DNA of 64,000 nucleotides, from assembly GCF_023634645.1 (NCBI RefSeq), contig NZ_JAMKMR010000001.1, positions 62,001-126,000 of the forward strand. Direction: 5' to 3'. How positions within the stretch are numbered: the stretch's first letter is position 1; each line of letters opens with the position of its first letter. The DNA is from Vibrio sinus. GTDB taxonomy: Bacteria; Pseudomonadota; Gammaproteobacteria; Enterobacterales; Vibrionaceae. The position numbers were made by a program, and so were the translations under genes. Shown here in pieces: positions 9,043-18,079 of this stretch. The notes beneath the pieces are model-generated. The model was given only the letters and a program-made list of their open reading frames with translations. It searched no databases and was not told where the DNA came from.

Positions 9043-9456
9043 ATGAAAAAATTACTCACGGCAGCTTTACTCTTTAGCGCGATGTCGGCTCCTGCTATAG
9101 CAGGCTGGCATGACTACTGGTATACCAATTCGAATAATTTGTCTTTTTCTTATGATATTAGTAACTTAGGTGGAGCAGCAATGTATACACCTAGTGACGA
9201 TAGCGTGACTTTCACCACGGGTAATATCGCGACTTGTCAATCAGCCGATGTGAAGAACAAGGTCGACGGACGCACTATTGCATTTAAACGGTTTGTCTCA
9301 GGAAGATTATGTGTCTACAAACCACAAAGCAAAAGTGACGAAGATTACATCGTTAATCAATTTAAATCGAAGCAAGTAGTTACCTGGCAAAGCTATAATA
9401 TTCCAGCTAAAGGTTTTGACTATATTCTCAAAAAAAACAACAGTAAAAAAATCTAA
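9043..9456 (+). CDS. Small secreted protein of unknown function
   Basis: I do not recognise this 137-residue protein. It begins with a clear Sec signal peptide (MKKLLTAALLFSAMSAPAIAG, cleavage after AIA at about residue 20). The mature part is rich in Asn, Ser and Tyr. It has two cysteines (CQSADVKNKV and LCVYKP) that could form one disulfide, and a lysine-rich end (LKKNNSKKI). The predicted location is periplasmic or extracellular. The gene is isolated, with its own 3-prime palindrome, and has no informative neighbour. Confidence 0.75.
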   Translation: MKKLLTAALLFSAMSAPAIAGWHDYWYTNSNNLSFSYDISNLGGAAMYTPSDDSVTFTTGNIATCQSADVKNKVDGRTIAFKRFVSGRLCVYKPQSKSDEDYIVNQFKSKQVVTWQSYNIPAKGFDYILKKNNSKKI

Positions 9457-9463
9457 GCATTCT

Positions 9464-9494
9464 GTTATATACCCAAGTAACTTGGGTATATAAC
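9464..9494. repeat. Perfect 15-bp inverted repeat (ATACCCAAGT family), probable terminator
   Basis: GTTATATACCCAAGT (9464-9478) and its exact complement (9480-9494) are separated by one base, directly after the secreted-protein gene. Its core (TACCCAAGT/ACTTGGGTA) is shared with the repeat at 784-828. No T-run follows, so it is either a weak terminator or a dispersed repeat placed at a gene end. Confidence 0.7.
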
Positions 9495-9613
9495 ATACCT
9501 CCTATCCATTATTACCCCCTTCTCTGCTAGCTATTCCTATCTACAAACATTGCGATAAAGCTCAGTTGTCCTATCTTTATTTAGTATTCTATCAGTGAAT
9601 AATTGAGGGCAGG

Positions 9614-12457
9614 ATGAGCAAATGTATCAACCCCGGTAGACGAACATTCATTAAACAGTGTGTAATCGGTGGTGTGACGGTCTACAGTGCACCTATGCTG
9701 TTCAATGTTAGTGAAGCCGCCCAATTAAACATTAACGACGCTATAAAAAGTAATTGGAAACTGGATGGTGAGCCTCAATACCGTACTGATGCCATTGAAA
9801 AAGTCACCGGGCAAAAAATATATGGCCGCGACTATCGCGCAAAAGATATTGACGGATGGCCCGATGAACAGCACTACGGCTATATTCTTCGTACACCTCA
9901 AGCGGATCACGTATATGAAGGGTTTGACCTCAGTGTTTTACCGCAAGACATTCAGCCATATAAAGTCGTTACACAGAAAGACTTGGTCGATAATGGCCTA
10001 AAGCTACCTGATTTTTACGGCGATCATATGTTGTTAAAAGAGGGTACTCCACCCGATTACCTTGGGCATGAGCTAGCCATATTGTTATTCGACAATTTTG
10101 CAAAATTCAAAAAAGCCAAAAACCGCCTTCAGTTTAACAACTCCGTTATTAAATTTGGCAATAAAGTCCCGCTTGTCATGGCCAACAAAGACCCCTATGC
10201 CACATGGCGAATTGTAAGAGAGCAAAATACTCTGGGCAGCCAAGACAAAGATCAGTTCTCCGTGCTACAAGATGGGCTTATTTTTCCCAATATCGTCGAT
10301 CATAAACCAGTTTGGCCATCAGCCAATAAAAGTAGCTCGAATAACGTAAAGCGGGCCATGTATTACGCTGATAAAATCGATTCAGATTTAAAGGCTGATA
10401 ATAGCGACTGGTTTGTTTTAGACCGTCATTTTCAAACCCAGTCCATTGAGCCCATGATGTTTGAAGCAGAAGCATTTAATGGCTACTTAAACACTAAGAC
10501 CAACACGCTGCACGTTGTTATTACCACCCAATCTCCTCAAGACTTCCATGAGATGTCAGCCAAGATTTTATCTGAAAGTCCCTTAACCAAACACGTTAAA
10601 AAGCTCGTCGTACACTCACCATATATTGGTGGTGGGTTTGGTGCTAAAGATCATACGATTTTCCCTTATTACGGCATCATTGCTAGTGCTTTCGCTAACG
10701 CCCCCGTTCGCATTGCTAATGATAGATTCGAACAGTTTCAATCAGGCATTAAGCGTCACCCATTTTCCATGGCGAACAAAGTCGCATTTAACAAGAAGAC
10801 AAAAAAAATCGAAGCTGTTCAATCAGATATGCTCATTGATGGTGGCGGCCGGTTGAACTTTTCTTCTTCCGTCACCATGGTTGGCGCAAGTGCATTACAA
10901 GGCATTTACTATTTTCCTCGCAATGATATTTCAGCCGTCTGCTATCCCTCACAAACCCCTCATTGCGGATCAATGCGTGGTTATGGAACATTGCAAGCCA
11001 TGCCAACTATCGAGCTGATGTTAAACGAAGCGGCAGAAAGCTTAGATGTAGATCCGATTGAAATTCGCAAAATCAACGCTATTCAATCCGGGCAGAAAAA
11101 TACACAGGGCGCAATCCCAATCGGTGCGTTACGTTACGAAGAAATTCTTGACTCCGCCAAGCAGCACCCCATCTGGGTTAATCGGGTTTCCAAAAAGGAA
11201 AAGTTTGAAAAAGACAACCCCGCTCAACTCTATGGCGTGGGTTTTAGCATAGTGACAAAAGATTACGGAACAGGCGCAGCAGCCCCTTCTGGCTGTATTG
11301 AAATTACCCCCGAAGGTAAAGTCATTGTTAAATCGTGCTTTGTCGAAATGGGAACGGGTACCGACACCGCTCAAGGTGTGATACCCAAAAAATATCTTGG
11401 CGTTCTCGCAGATGAAGTGATCGGTGGTGTCATCGAAGACTTTGAAGCCATGGAGCTGTTTGACACTCAAAGTCCATATACCATGTCTCAGCAACATCAA
11501 GACAAAATGCAAAAAAATCCTAAATGGACGCCAGTTGTCCCTATGGCCTCCTCTGCCAGTATGTCAGCCTTCTATCAATCGCATGTGACTGAGCAAGCCG
11601 CTCGCATCCTATTTGAGCAGTCTCTTTTCCCTGTGGCGATTGAGATATGGAAAAACAACTACTTTAACAGCGAATATGCTTCAATAGACTTCAACAATAT
11701 CCTTGATGCTCGTTGGGTTGATGGAAAATTAACCTTACAAGGTTATCCGGATATTCCGTTTAAGACTTTAGCAATGAAAGCTCACGCTAAAGGATTAATC
11801 ACGACCGTCATGGTACATGGTTTTAATCGCTGGGCATGGGCGACATCAGACTTTACCTTAAATGGTCAAACTCACAATTACCCCATCGACGCGTTAGCCG
11901 TCCAATATGGTATCGGTGCGAAACCATATAAGAAAAACAAACAGGGTTATCAGGTGATCAAACGCCAATCCGTTAGCTACCCCGCAACCCAACTTAACAA
12001 TGCGATGGTCACTTACTATGCGCCTGCCGCTACCTTGGTAGAAATTGCCGTTGAGAAAGCGACAGGACACGTCAATATTCTTGAAAGCCATACATGGCTA
12101 GAAACAGGAAAGGTCATCGTCCCGGAGTTAGTTGAGGGGCAAATCGAAGGGGGGCTAGCAATGGGCGTCGGACACGCTTTATACGAGTACCTTCCTTCAG
12201 ATGAAACGGGGGCAGGAAACGGCACTTGGAACCTCAACCGATACCAAGTTCCACTCGCCAAGCATGTCCCTGTATGGAATATGAAACATACCATCTTACC
12301 GCCACTGTCAGAGGCAGATAACCCGAAAGGTATCGCCGAAGTCGTGATGATTCCCGTGGTCTCAGCACTAGTAGAAGCCATCTATCAAGCAACAAACAAG
12401 CGCTTCTACCACCTTCCTGTCACCTCACAAGATATTATGAAGGCGCTCGAACTATGA
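9614..12457 (+). CDS. Molybdopterin-binding subunit of a periplasmic aldehyde/N-heterocycle oxidoreductase (IorB/AldH-like)
   Basis: This 947-residue protein is the large subunit of a xanthine-oxidase-family molybdenum hydroxylase, like isoquinoline 1-oxidoreductase beta or the acetic-acid-bacteria aldehyde dehydrogenase. A twin-arginine signal is visible at the start (GRRTFIKQ, residues 8-15, then a hydrophobic stretch). The SPYIGGGFGAKD loop near residue 336 and the SMRGYG loop near 455 fit cofactor binding, and GIAE puts the catalytic Glu at 909. It should be exported folded, carrying the FeS subunit. The stop overlaps the next gene (ATGA). The real substrate is unknown: aldehydes and N-heteroaromatics are both possible. 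Confidence 0.88.
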   Translation: MSKCINPGRRTFIKQCVIGGVTVYSAPMLFNVSEAAQLNINDAIKSNWKLDGEPQYRTDAIEKVTGQKIYGRDYRAKDIDGWPDEQHYGYILRTPQADHVYEGFDLSVLPQDIQPYKVVTQKDLVDNGLKLPDFYGDHMLLKEGTPPDYLGHELAILLFDNFAKFKKAKNRLQFNNSVIKFGNKVPLVMANKDPYATWRIVREQNTLGSQDKDQFSVLQDGLIFPNIVDHKPVWPSANKSSSNNVKRAMYYADKIDSDLKADNSDWFVLDRHFQTQSIEPMMFEAEAFNGYLNTKTNTLHVVITTQSPQDFHEMSAKILSESPLTKHVKKLVVHSPYIGGGFGAKDHTIFPYYGIIASAFANAPVRIANDRFEQFQSGIKRHPFSMANKVAFNKKTKKIEAVQSDMLIDGGGRLNFSSSVTMVGASALQGIYYFPRNDISAVCYPSQTPHCGSMRGYGTLQAMPTIELMLNEAAESLDVDPIEIRKINAIQSGQKNTQGAIPIGALRYEEILDSAKQHPIWVNRVSKKEKFEKDNPAQLYGVGFSIVTKDYGTGAAAPSGCIEITPEGKVIVKSCFVEMGTGTDTAQGVIPKKYLGVLADEVIGGVIEDFEAMELFDTQSPYTMSQQHQDKMQKNPKWTPVVPMASSASMSAFYQSHVTEQAARILFEQSLFPVAIEIWKNNYFNSEYASIDFNNILDARWVDGKLTLQGYPDIPFKTLAMKAHAKGLITTVMVHGFNRWAWATSDFTLNGQTHNYPIDALAVQYGIGAKPYKKNKQGYQVIKRQSVSYPATQLNNAMVTYYAPAATLVEIAVEKATGHVNILESHTWLETGKVIVPELVEGQIEGGLAMGVGHALYEYLPSDETGAGNGTWNLNRYQVPLAKHVPVWNMKHTILPPLSEADNPKGIAEVVMIPVVSALVEAIYQATNKRFYHLPVTSQDIMKALEL

Positions 12458-12984
12458 CAATGATTACTGTAACTATCAATAATGAGGTGCATGGACCGCT
12501 GGATATTGACCCAGAAGTGACCATGTTAGAGTTTCTTCACGAATATCTGAATTTAACGGGCACTAAGTTTGGTTGTGGGCAAGGAATTTGCTCAGCATGT
12601 GTCATCATTCAGGACAATGAAGATGGGACATCTGAAGTTCACAAAACCTGTATTACCAATGCCGTTGGTTTTAATGGTAAAAAACTGCGCACGATTGAAG
12701 GTCACGCGGAGCTGGATAAAAAGGGAGAGATCATCGCTCTACACCCTGTCCAAGAGTCTTTCATCAAACATTTTTCATTTCAATGTGGTTGGTGTACGTC
12801 AGGTTTTACTAACCACACAATTGCGCTAATTGAAGAGTTAAAAAGAAACCCTATCCCAGTTGACCAAGTCGAAGCAAAAATCGAGGCCACACTTGGTGAG
12901 CATGTATGCCGATGTACAGGATACGTAAAATATTATGCGGCCGTTAAAGATGCCATCTTGAAAACGGAAGGGGCAACGTTATGA
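12454..12984 (+). CDS. [2Fe-2S] subunit of the molybdenum hydroxylase (IorA/CoxS-like)
   Basis: The 176-residue protein carries two [2Fe-2S] clusters. A plant-ferredoxin-type site uses Cys41, Cys46, Cys49 and Cys66 (CGQGICSAC). A second, helical site uses Cys111, Cys114, Cys152 and Cys154 (CGWCTSGF, CRCTGY). It passes electrons from the molybdenum centre to the cytochrome subunit. It has no signal peptide of its own, so it probably travels through Tat bound to the large subunit. It overlaps the genes on both sides by four bases, showing translational coupling and fixed stoichiometry. The length is typical of the family (150-180). Confidence 0.94.
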   Translation: MTMITVTINNEVHGPLDIDPEVTMLEFLHEYLNLTGTKFGCGQGICSACVIIQDNEDGTSEVHKTCITNAVGFNGKKLRTIEGHAELDKKGEIIALHPVQESFIKHFSFQCGWCTSGFTNHTIALIEELKRNPIPVDQVEAKIEATLGEHVCRCTGYVKYYAAVKDAILKTEGATL

Positions 12985-14204
12985 AAAGGATCAGTGTAGC
13001 GATGCTCACGATCGCCAGTTTTTTTTCTTATGCCGCAGACTCCAACCAAAGCTTAATCGAAAAAGGCAAATATCTTGCTGAAATGGGAGACTGCTACGCG
13101 TGCCATACCATTGATGGTGGAGAACCATATGCTGGTGGTGCCCCGTTTGCGACGCCATTCGGCACTGTCTACTCCACCAATATTACTCCGGACAAAAAAG
13201 AAGGCATTGGCCGTTATAGCTATCAAGACTTTTATGATGCACTGCACAACGGCGACGCGCCTGGAGGTCAACTGTATCCCGCCATGCCCTATACCTCCTA
13301 CGCGGGAATAACCAGTGACGATACCAAAGCTTTGTTCGCTTACTTTCAAAGCATCAAACCGTCTGCACAGAAAAACAAAGACAACGACATGATATTCCCT
13401 ACCAATATTCGATTTGGGATGAAATTTTGGAATATGTTGAATCTGAAAAAAGGAGAATTCACCCCGACTCCGGGTAAAAGCGCACAATGGAATCGAGGCA
13501 ATTATATCGTCAACACTTTCGGCCACTGTGGTGAGTGTCATACACCACGTAACTCGACAATGGGTATGGATCTTGAGCGTCATTTCCGTGGTGCAATGAT
13601 AGGCGAGGTTTATGCGCCCAATATCACCCCGCAATTACTGAAAGATCGCGGATGGGGAACAACCGATGTCGAAGCAATGCTTGCCCATGGCTATTCGCGC
13701 AAAGGCACTGTGGTTGGCGAAATGTACACCGCTATTTTCCATAGTTTAAGCAAGTTCAACACCGACGACTTACGGGCCGCCACCATTTACCTGCTCGATA
13801 GCGACAACACTATCCAGGGTAAAACACTTACCTATCACACCAAGGGCCTCGGCAGCAAAGGCCATGAGTTGTATCAAGCCTACTGCGCAAACTGTCATGG
13901 CTATGAAGGCGAAGGGAAACCAAATTATGCGCCAGGCATGCAAGGAAATGGCACCCTAGCTCAGCGAAACCATTACAACACCGCTCACGCCATCATGTAT
14001 GGGATTAAGCCCCAATATTATTCACAGACCAATGCCTTCTTTACAATGCCTGCATTTAACGCCCGTCTAAGCGACGAAGATCTGATGCACTTACTAAATT
14101 ATCTCACTCAAGCCTACACCAACAACCCGAAACAGCTCAGCCTTTCGGAAGTACAAAGTTTGAGAAAGAAAGTTGAGGAAAGCCAGAGTAATGCAACTCA
14201 CTGA
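12981..14204 (+). CDS. Triheme cytochrome c electron-acceptor subunit
   Basis: The product has a Sec signal peptide (cleavage near residue 19, SYAAD) and three heme c attachment sites: Cys38-Cys41-His42 (CYACH), Cys183-Cys186-His187 (CGECH) and Cys302-Cys305-His306 (CANCH). This is the layout of the cytochrome subunits of acetic-acid-bacteria alcohol and aldehyde dehydrogenases. They take electrons from the FeS subunit and pass them to ubiquinone or a terminal oxidase at the periplasmic face. Axial methionines are plausible in each domain (for example TMPAFN in the third). The four-base overlap with the FeS gene ties it to the complex. At 407 residues it is full length. Confidence 0.92.
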   Translation: MKRISVAMLTIASFFSYAADSNQSLIEKGKYLAEMGDCYACHTIDGGEPYAGGAPFATPFGTVYSTNITPDKKEGIGRYSYQDFYDALHNGDAPGGQLYPAMPYTSYAGITSDDTKALFAYFQSIKPSAQKNKDNDMIFPTNIRFGMKFWNMLNLKKGEFTPTPGKSAQWNRGNYIVNTFGHCGECHTPRNSTMGMDLERHFRGAMIGEVYAPNITPQLLKDRGWGTTDVEAMLAHGYSRKGTVVGEMYTAIFHSLSKFNTDDLRAATIYLLDSDNTIQGKTLTYHTKGLGSKGHELYQAYCANCHGYEGEGKPNYAPGMQGNGTLAQRNHYNTAHAIMYGIKPQYYSQTNAFFTMPAFNARLSDEDLMHLLNYLTQAYTNNPKQLSLSEVQSLRKKVEESQSNATH

Positions 14205-15168
14205 TCTGCAAATGCTCAATGAAGTGCAAGCTTGGGTCGCAAAGGGAGAGTCGTTTTGGTTATGTACCATACTGGGCACTTATGGCTCTGCTCCCAGACC
14301 TGTCGGTTCGCTATTTGCTTGGAACGGAAAACAACGATTGGGTTCAATATCTGGCGGTTGTTTAGAAGATGCCTTTATTCAAAGGCTCGATAACCAAGAG
14401 CTGGATGTATTTCCCCAAGTCATAAGCTATGGCAAAGATCTCGTCGATGAGCACGTTAGCATTGAGCTCCCATGTGGAGGCAGTATCAGGCTGTTGGTCG
14501 AATATTATACTCCAGAATCTTACCCGTACTTTAACAATTTCCTCGCAAAGGCAAACAAAAAGCAGCCATTTATTAAAGTATTAGACATGTGTTCGAACAC
14601 TGTAAGCTTTCAATCTGATCGGTTAACACAAGATGAAAATACGCTAACCCCAAGTGAAGATTTTATCTTTATTCGCTATCAACAGGTTACTCAACTTTTG
14701 ATACTGGGTATTAGCCAAGTCAGTGAATGGGTCGCGAAATTGGGTTTAATGGCCGGATTTAAAGTAAAAGTATGCGATATGCGTGAGGAACTTGCACAAA
14801 GTTGGCCATTATCAGGCGCTGATACACGGTATAACGTTAACATAATATGGCGCAGTCCCGACCTGTTTATTGATGAGAATATGACTCAGAAAACGGCTGT
14901 ATTAGCGCTCGCTCATGACCCTAGGATAGACGACTTAGGCCTGATGGCCGCACTAGAGTCTGATGCGTTTTATATTGGCGCTATGGGTTCAAAAATCACG
15001 TCTGATAATCGCTTAGAGCGGCTAGAACGTATAGGTGGCTTTAGCCAAAAAGAAATAAACAGGCTAAAAGCACCAATAGGCCTTCCAATTGGTAGCAAAA
15101 CACCGTTTGAAATTGCCGTTTCCATCATCGCTGATGTCATTGCGAGCCAAAATGGAAAGTCACAGTGA
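14191..15168 (+). CDS. XdhC-family molybdenum-cofactor maturation protein
   Basis: XdhC proteins bind the molybdenum cofactor, protect it during sulfuration and insert it into xanthine-oxidase-family enzymes. The N-terminal domain shows the hallmarks GTYGSAPRPVGSLF and GSISGGCLED (with the conserved Cys). The C-terminal Rossmann domain shows LALAHDPRIDDLGLMAAL and FYIGAMGSK. The ATG at 14191 is preferred because GAGGAAAG stands about 10 bases before it; an in-frame ATG 18 bases upstream has no such site. The gene overlaps the end of the cytochrome gene by 14 bases. Its position predicts service to the hydroxylase encoded upstream. Confidence 0.92.
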   Translation: MQLTDLQMLNEVQAWVAKGESFWLCTILGTYGSAPRPVGSLFAWNGKQRLGSISGGCLEDAFIQRLDNQELDVFPQVISYGKDLVDEHVSIELPCGGSIRLLVEYYTPESYPYFNNFLAKANKKQPFIKVLDMCSNTVSFQSDRLTQDENTLTPSEDFIFIRYQQVTQLLILGISQVSEWVAKLGLMAGFKVKVCDMREELAQSWPLSGADTRYNVNIIWRSPDLFIDENMTQKTAVLALAHDPRIDDLGLMAALESDAFYIGAMGSKITSDNRLERLERIGGFSQKEINRLKAPIGLPIGSKTPFEIAVSIIADVIASQNGKSQ

Positions 15169-15788
15169 CCAAGTTTTGCGCATTATTACTCGCCGCTGGA
15201 GATTCCACACGATTTGGTAAAGACAAACGCTTTATTGGCTCCCCTCCTCTTCTAGAAAGGACACTGAACACTCTTTACACATCGTATCAGCGTATCTTCC
15301 TTGTGCACAAAGACACGGATAATCTATCCAACCTAAACATTGACCCTGAGAAAGTCACACTACTCGCTCACAATAAAGACACCGACAAAAGTTTAGGAGC
15401 CAGTATCGCGTGTGGCGCGTCCCACCTTTTGCACTCAAATTTAAGTCCGACCTTTTGTGCTATCTACCTTGCTGATATGCCATTTATATCGGTGTCCACC
15501 ATAAACCGATTACATCAGCATTGCCTCGATAGCAATACGTTAACTGGAAGCAGCAAGTGCATCATACGGCCCGCATACCAAGGTGTTCAAGGCCATCCTG
15601 TTATATTCTCACATCACTTTTTATCAGAACTAAGCCAGTTAAAAGCCTGTGAAGGCGCAAAGCAAGTCATCAAAAATTTCCACAATCAATCCCAAGAATT
15701 AGCCGTGTCAGATGAAGGGATTGCTATCGATATCGATACGCCCGACATCGCTGCCAAGCTCGGTTTGATGCAGAGTGACTCTGCATAA
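15165..15788 (+). CDS. MocA-like molybdenum cofactor nucleotidyltransferase
   Basis: The nucleotidyltransferase fold is recognised from LLAAGDSTRFGKDKR at residues 7-21 (the LAAGxSxRFG-x-K loop) and from IYLADMPFIS, with the metal-binding Asp. MocA adds CMP to molybdopterin, giving the cytosine-dinucleotide form used by bacterial xanthine-oxidase-family enzymes. A MobA role (GMP) is less likely next to XdhC and the hydroxylase. Translation starts at a GTG that overlaps the xdhC stop codon by four bases. The 207 residues match the family length (about 190-210). Confidence 0.85.
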   Translation: MTKFCALLLAAGDSTRFGKDKRFIGSPPLLERTLNTLYTSYQRIFLVHKDTDNLSNLNIDPEKVTLLAHNKDTDKSLGASIACGASHLLHSNLSPTFCAIYLADMPFISVSTINRLHQHCLDSNTLTGSSKCIIRPAYQGVQGHPVIFSHHFLSELSQLKACEGAKQVIKNFHNQSQELAVSDEGIAIDIDTPDIAAKLGLMQSDSA

Positions 15789-15867
15789 CCAACAAGCACA
15801 CCACTATATTGAAAAAACATATGAGTGTACTAATATTTTTATCAATTACAGTATGGATACATCAATA

Positions 15868-16938
15868 ATGAAAATAACAACAGAATGGAATTTTAAAATT
15901 GGACTCTTCCTACTTTTCATATTAACGCTACCGTTTAAAGCACTAGCGATGGAAAAAATCAATGTTTTAACTTGGGAAGGTTATGTCGAACCACATGAGG
16001 TTCAAGCCGTTAACAAGATTCTAAAAGGACAAGGTTACAACTACGAAATTAATGTCATCTCGCCTTGGGCTGAGGGCCCAGAACAGATGTTTAAAATCTT
16101 AAGGGGAGGCAAGGCTGATATTAGCTTTCTCACATTAAACTACATTCAAATGCAACGAGGAAAAACCGCCGAGCTGCTCCAGCCAATCAATTTCAACTCA
16201 CCGAGATTTACCAACTATAAAAACCTAGATCCATCTATGCTCGATGTGCCAATGGGTACCGCCAATGGAAAATCGCTCTATTTACCTTTTGGAGGCGGAG
16301 CTTACGGCCTGTGGGCAAATATGAAAAAGTTATCAGAGTCTGATCTGCCAACAAGCTTAAACGACTTACTCGATTCAAAATGGACGGGAAAGATATCTCT
16401 AACCAAGGGGCAAGTTCAGCCTAATGTCGCGATTGCCTCTTTGATGGCCGGTAAGTCTGCGTTTTACCTTAATGACGTCACACGTGAGCAAATGCAAGCT
16501 GAGCGCCAAAAAGGCGATATAGAAAACAAACTCAAAGCGCTCTATAAACAGGTGCCCTACTTTTGGGGAAATGGCCCAGAATTTAAGGACAACCTATTAA
16601 TCGTCGCTTCTTATGGTATCGGCGCTGCTGCAGAGAACAGAGCGGGTGGAGATTGGAAGCTGATAAAGTTCAAAGAAGGCAATACCGTTTGGATGGACAC
16701 CATCAATTTCCATAAACGATTAAAAGGGAAAAAGCTGGAAGCCGCTGAAATTTTTGCCAATTATTTTATTGGTGATGCGGTGCAAACTCGTGTCGCTAAC
16801 GAACTAGGTATGGTGAGCGCGTCGCTCAAGCATCAAACTGAAAATGATAAAGGTTTTTTCGTGAAAGACATGTTCTGGCCACCCTACAAAAGAGAAGTCG
16901 ATAACTTGATGCTGTTAATGTCGAAAAATGCCATGTGA
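15868..16938 (+). CDS. PotD-like periplasmic solute-binding protein, no transporter genes nearby
   Basis: The protein resembles ABC-type spermidine/putrescine binding proteins (INVLTWEGYVEP at the mature start; PFGGGAYGLWANMKKL; ADISFLT). The start at MKITTEWNFK gives a normal signal peptide (hydrophobic LFLLFILTLPFKALA, cleavage near residue 28). An upstream in-frame ATG would spoil it. The gene follows the MocA-like gene by about 80 bases on the same strand and probably belongs to the operon. No permease or ATPase is encoded here. It could therefore feed a distant transporter, or bind the hydroxylase substrate or product. The ligand is not predictable. Confidence 0.82.
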   Translation: MKITTEWNFKIGLFLLFILTLPFKALAMEKINVLTWEGYVEPHEVQAVNKILKGQGYNYEINVISPWAEGPEQMFKILRGGKADISFLTLNYIQMQRGKTAELLQPINFNSPRFTNYKNLDPSMLDVPMGTANGKSLYLPFGGGAYGLWANMKKLSESDLPTSLNDLLDSKWTGKISLTKGQVQPNVAIASLMAGKSAFYLNDVTREQMQAERQKGDIENKLKALYKQVPYFWGNGPEFKDNLLIVASYGIGAAAENRAGGDWKLIKFKEGNTVWMDTINFHKRLKGKKLEAAEIFANYFIGDAVQTRVANELGMVSASLKHQTENDKGFFVKDMFWPPYKREVDNLMLLMSKNAM

Positions 16939-16969
16939 CCATGGCAGATAATACAATCACCGTATATAA

Positions 16970-16994
16970 AGTTACCCGTTTGCAACGGGTAACT
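16970..16994 (-). terminator. Terminator of the biosynthetic/export operon
   Basis: AGTTACCCGTT (16970-16980) and AACGGGTAACT (16984-16994) form a perfect 11-bp stem with a three-base loop. It lies directly after the stop of the EmrA-like gene; the minus-strand tail reads TTTATATAC. It sits between convergent genes and may act both ways. Confidence 0.65.
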
Positions 16995-16997
16995 ATG

Positions 16998-18002
16998 TTA
17001 ACTTCGAGTATTCACCGTAACTTCAGCCGATAAGCCATTGTCCAACACTATCGGTTTATCAAATACGATCTTTACTGGCACAAGCTGTACTACCTTCGTA
17101 AAGTTTCCGGTTGAATCAGTCGGAGGCAAAATGGCGAAGGTTTCGCTTGTTGCATGAGATAGGCTCTGGATTTTCCCTTTAAATGCTTTACCTGGGTAGG
17201 CATCTAAGGTGATATCTACGGCCTGGCCTGCGTGCATGTTCGCAGTTTGTGTCTCTTTGAAATTTGCTTCAATCCAAGGAGGTTGGCTGGAAACAATACT
17301 CAAAACCGATTGACCTGCTTGTACCATCATTCCTACATGAAGATCACGATTACTCACGTAACCGCTGATAGGTGCGATTATTTGAGTATAACTAAGCTGT
17401 AACTCCGCTTGAGCAAGATCCGCCTTGGATTGCTTCACTAGTGCATCGGCTTGCTGGATAGAACTTTTTAACACCGCAAGTTTGTCCTGTTGAGTTTTTA
17501 AACTCGCTTGAGTTTGTATGTAGGTGGCTTTGGCAACCTTAAGTGTCGACTCACTGTTGTCTTTGTCTACAGTTGAAACATATTGCTCTTTTTCCAGGGC
17601 CTGAATGCGCTTATATTGCTTTAAGGCATTGTTGTACTTGACCTTTGCTGCATACACATCACTCTCATACTCCTTAATGGAGCTTAACTGCATTTGATAA
17701 GCCGCTTGTGCATTAGAAACTTGCGCCTCACTTTGAGCTAATGTCGCTTTCTCAGTATTGACCTGAATAACATATTCACGATCATCAAGAACCGCCAACA
17801 ACTGCCCTTTCTTCACCTTTTGGTTATCTTGTACATCCACTTGCGTTATCTCTGCACTGATTTTTGCGCTGACATTAGTGATATCGGTGTTCACGTACGC
17901 ATTATCGGTACTTTGGATATAACGACCATAATCGAACCAATAAGCGCCACCAGCCATGGCCAACACAAGCACTGGTGCAGCAATTTTTATTATTTTTTTC
18001 AT
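16998..18002 (-). CDS. EmrA/HlyD-type membrane fusion protein
   Basis: The 334-residue periplasmic adaptor has one N-terminal membrane anchor (APVLVLAMAGGAYWF, residues 9-23) followed by the EmrA signature STDNAYV near 36. Two lipoyl-like half motifs lie at about 44-80 and 205-240 (IIAPISGYVSNRDLHVG). Between them is a long alpha-helical hairpin rich in Gln, Ala and Lys (about 85-195). It would join the EmrB-like MFS pump encoded in the same operon to an outer-membrane channel, giving export across both membranes. The gene is last in the leftward cluster, which fits export of its product. An outer-membrane TolC is not in the window. Confidence 0.9.
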   Translation of the reverse strand: MKKIIKIAAPVLVLAMAGGAYWFDYGRYIQSTDNAYVNTDITNVSAKISAEITQVDVQDNQKVKKGQLLAVLDDREYVIQVNTEKATLAQSEAQVSNAQAAYQMQLSSIKEYESDVYAAKVKYNNALKQYKRIQALEKEQYVSTVDKDNSESTLKVAKATYIQTQASLKTQQDKLAVLKSSIQQADALVKQSKADLAQAELQLSYTQIIAPISGYVSNRDLHVGMMVQAGQSVLSIVSSQPPWIEANFKETQTANMHAGQAVDITLDAYPGKAFKGKIQSLSHATSETFAILPPTDSTGNFTKVVQLVPVKIVFDKPIVLDNGLSAEVTVNTRS

Positions 18003-18079
18003 AGTACACTCTGAAGATCGCTAAAGTTTACGGAGTTAGTGCAACTCAACGTATTCCGTTGAGTTGCCTAGTACAGGAG

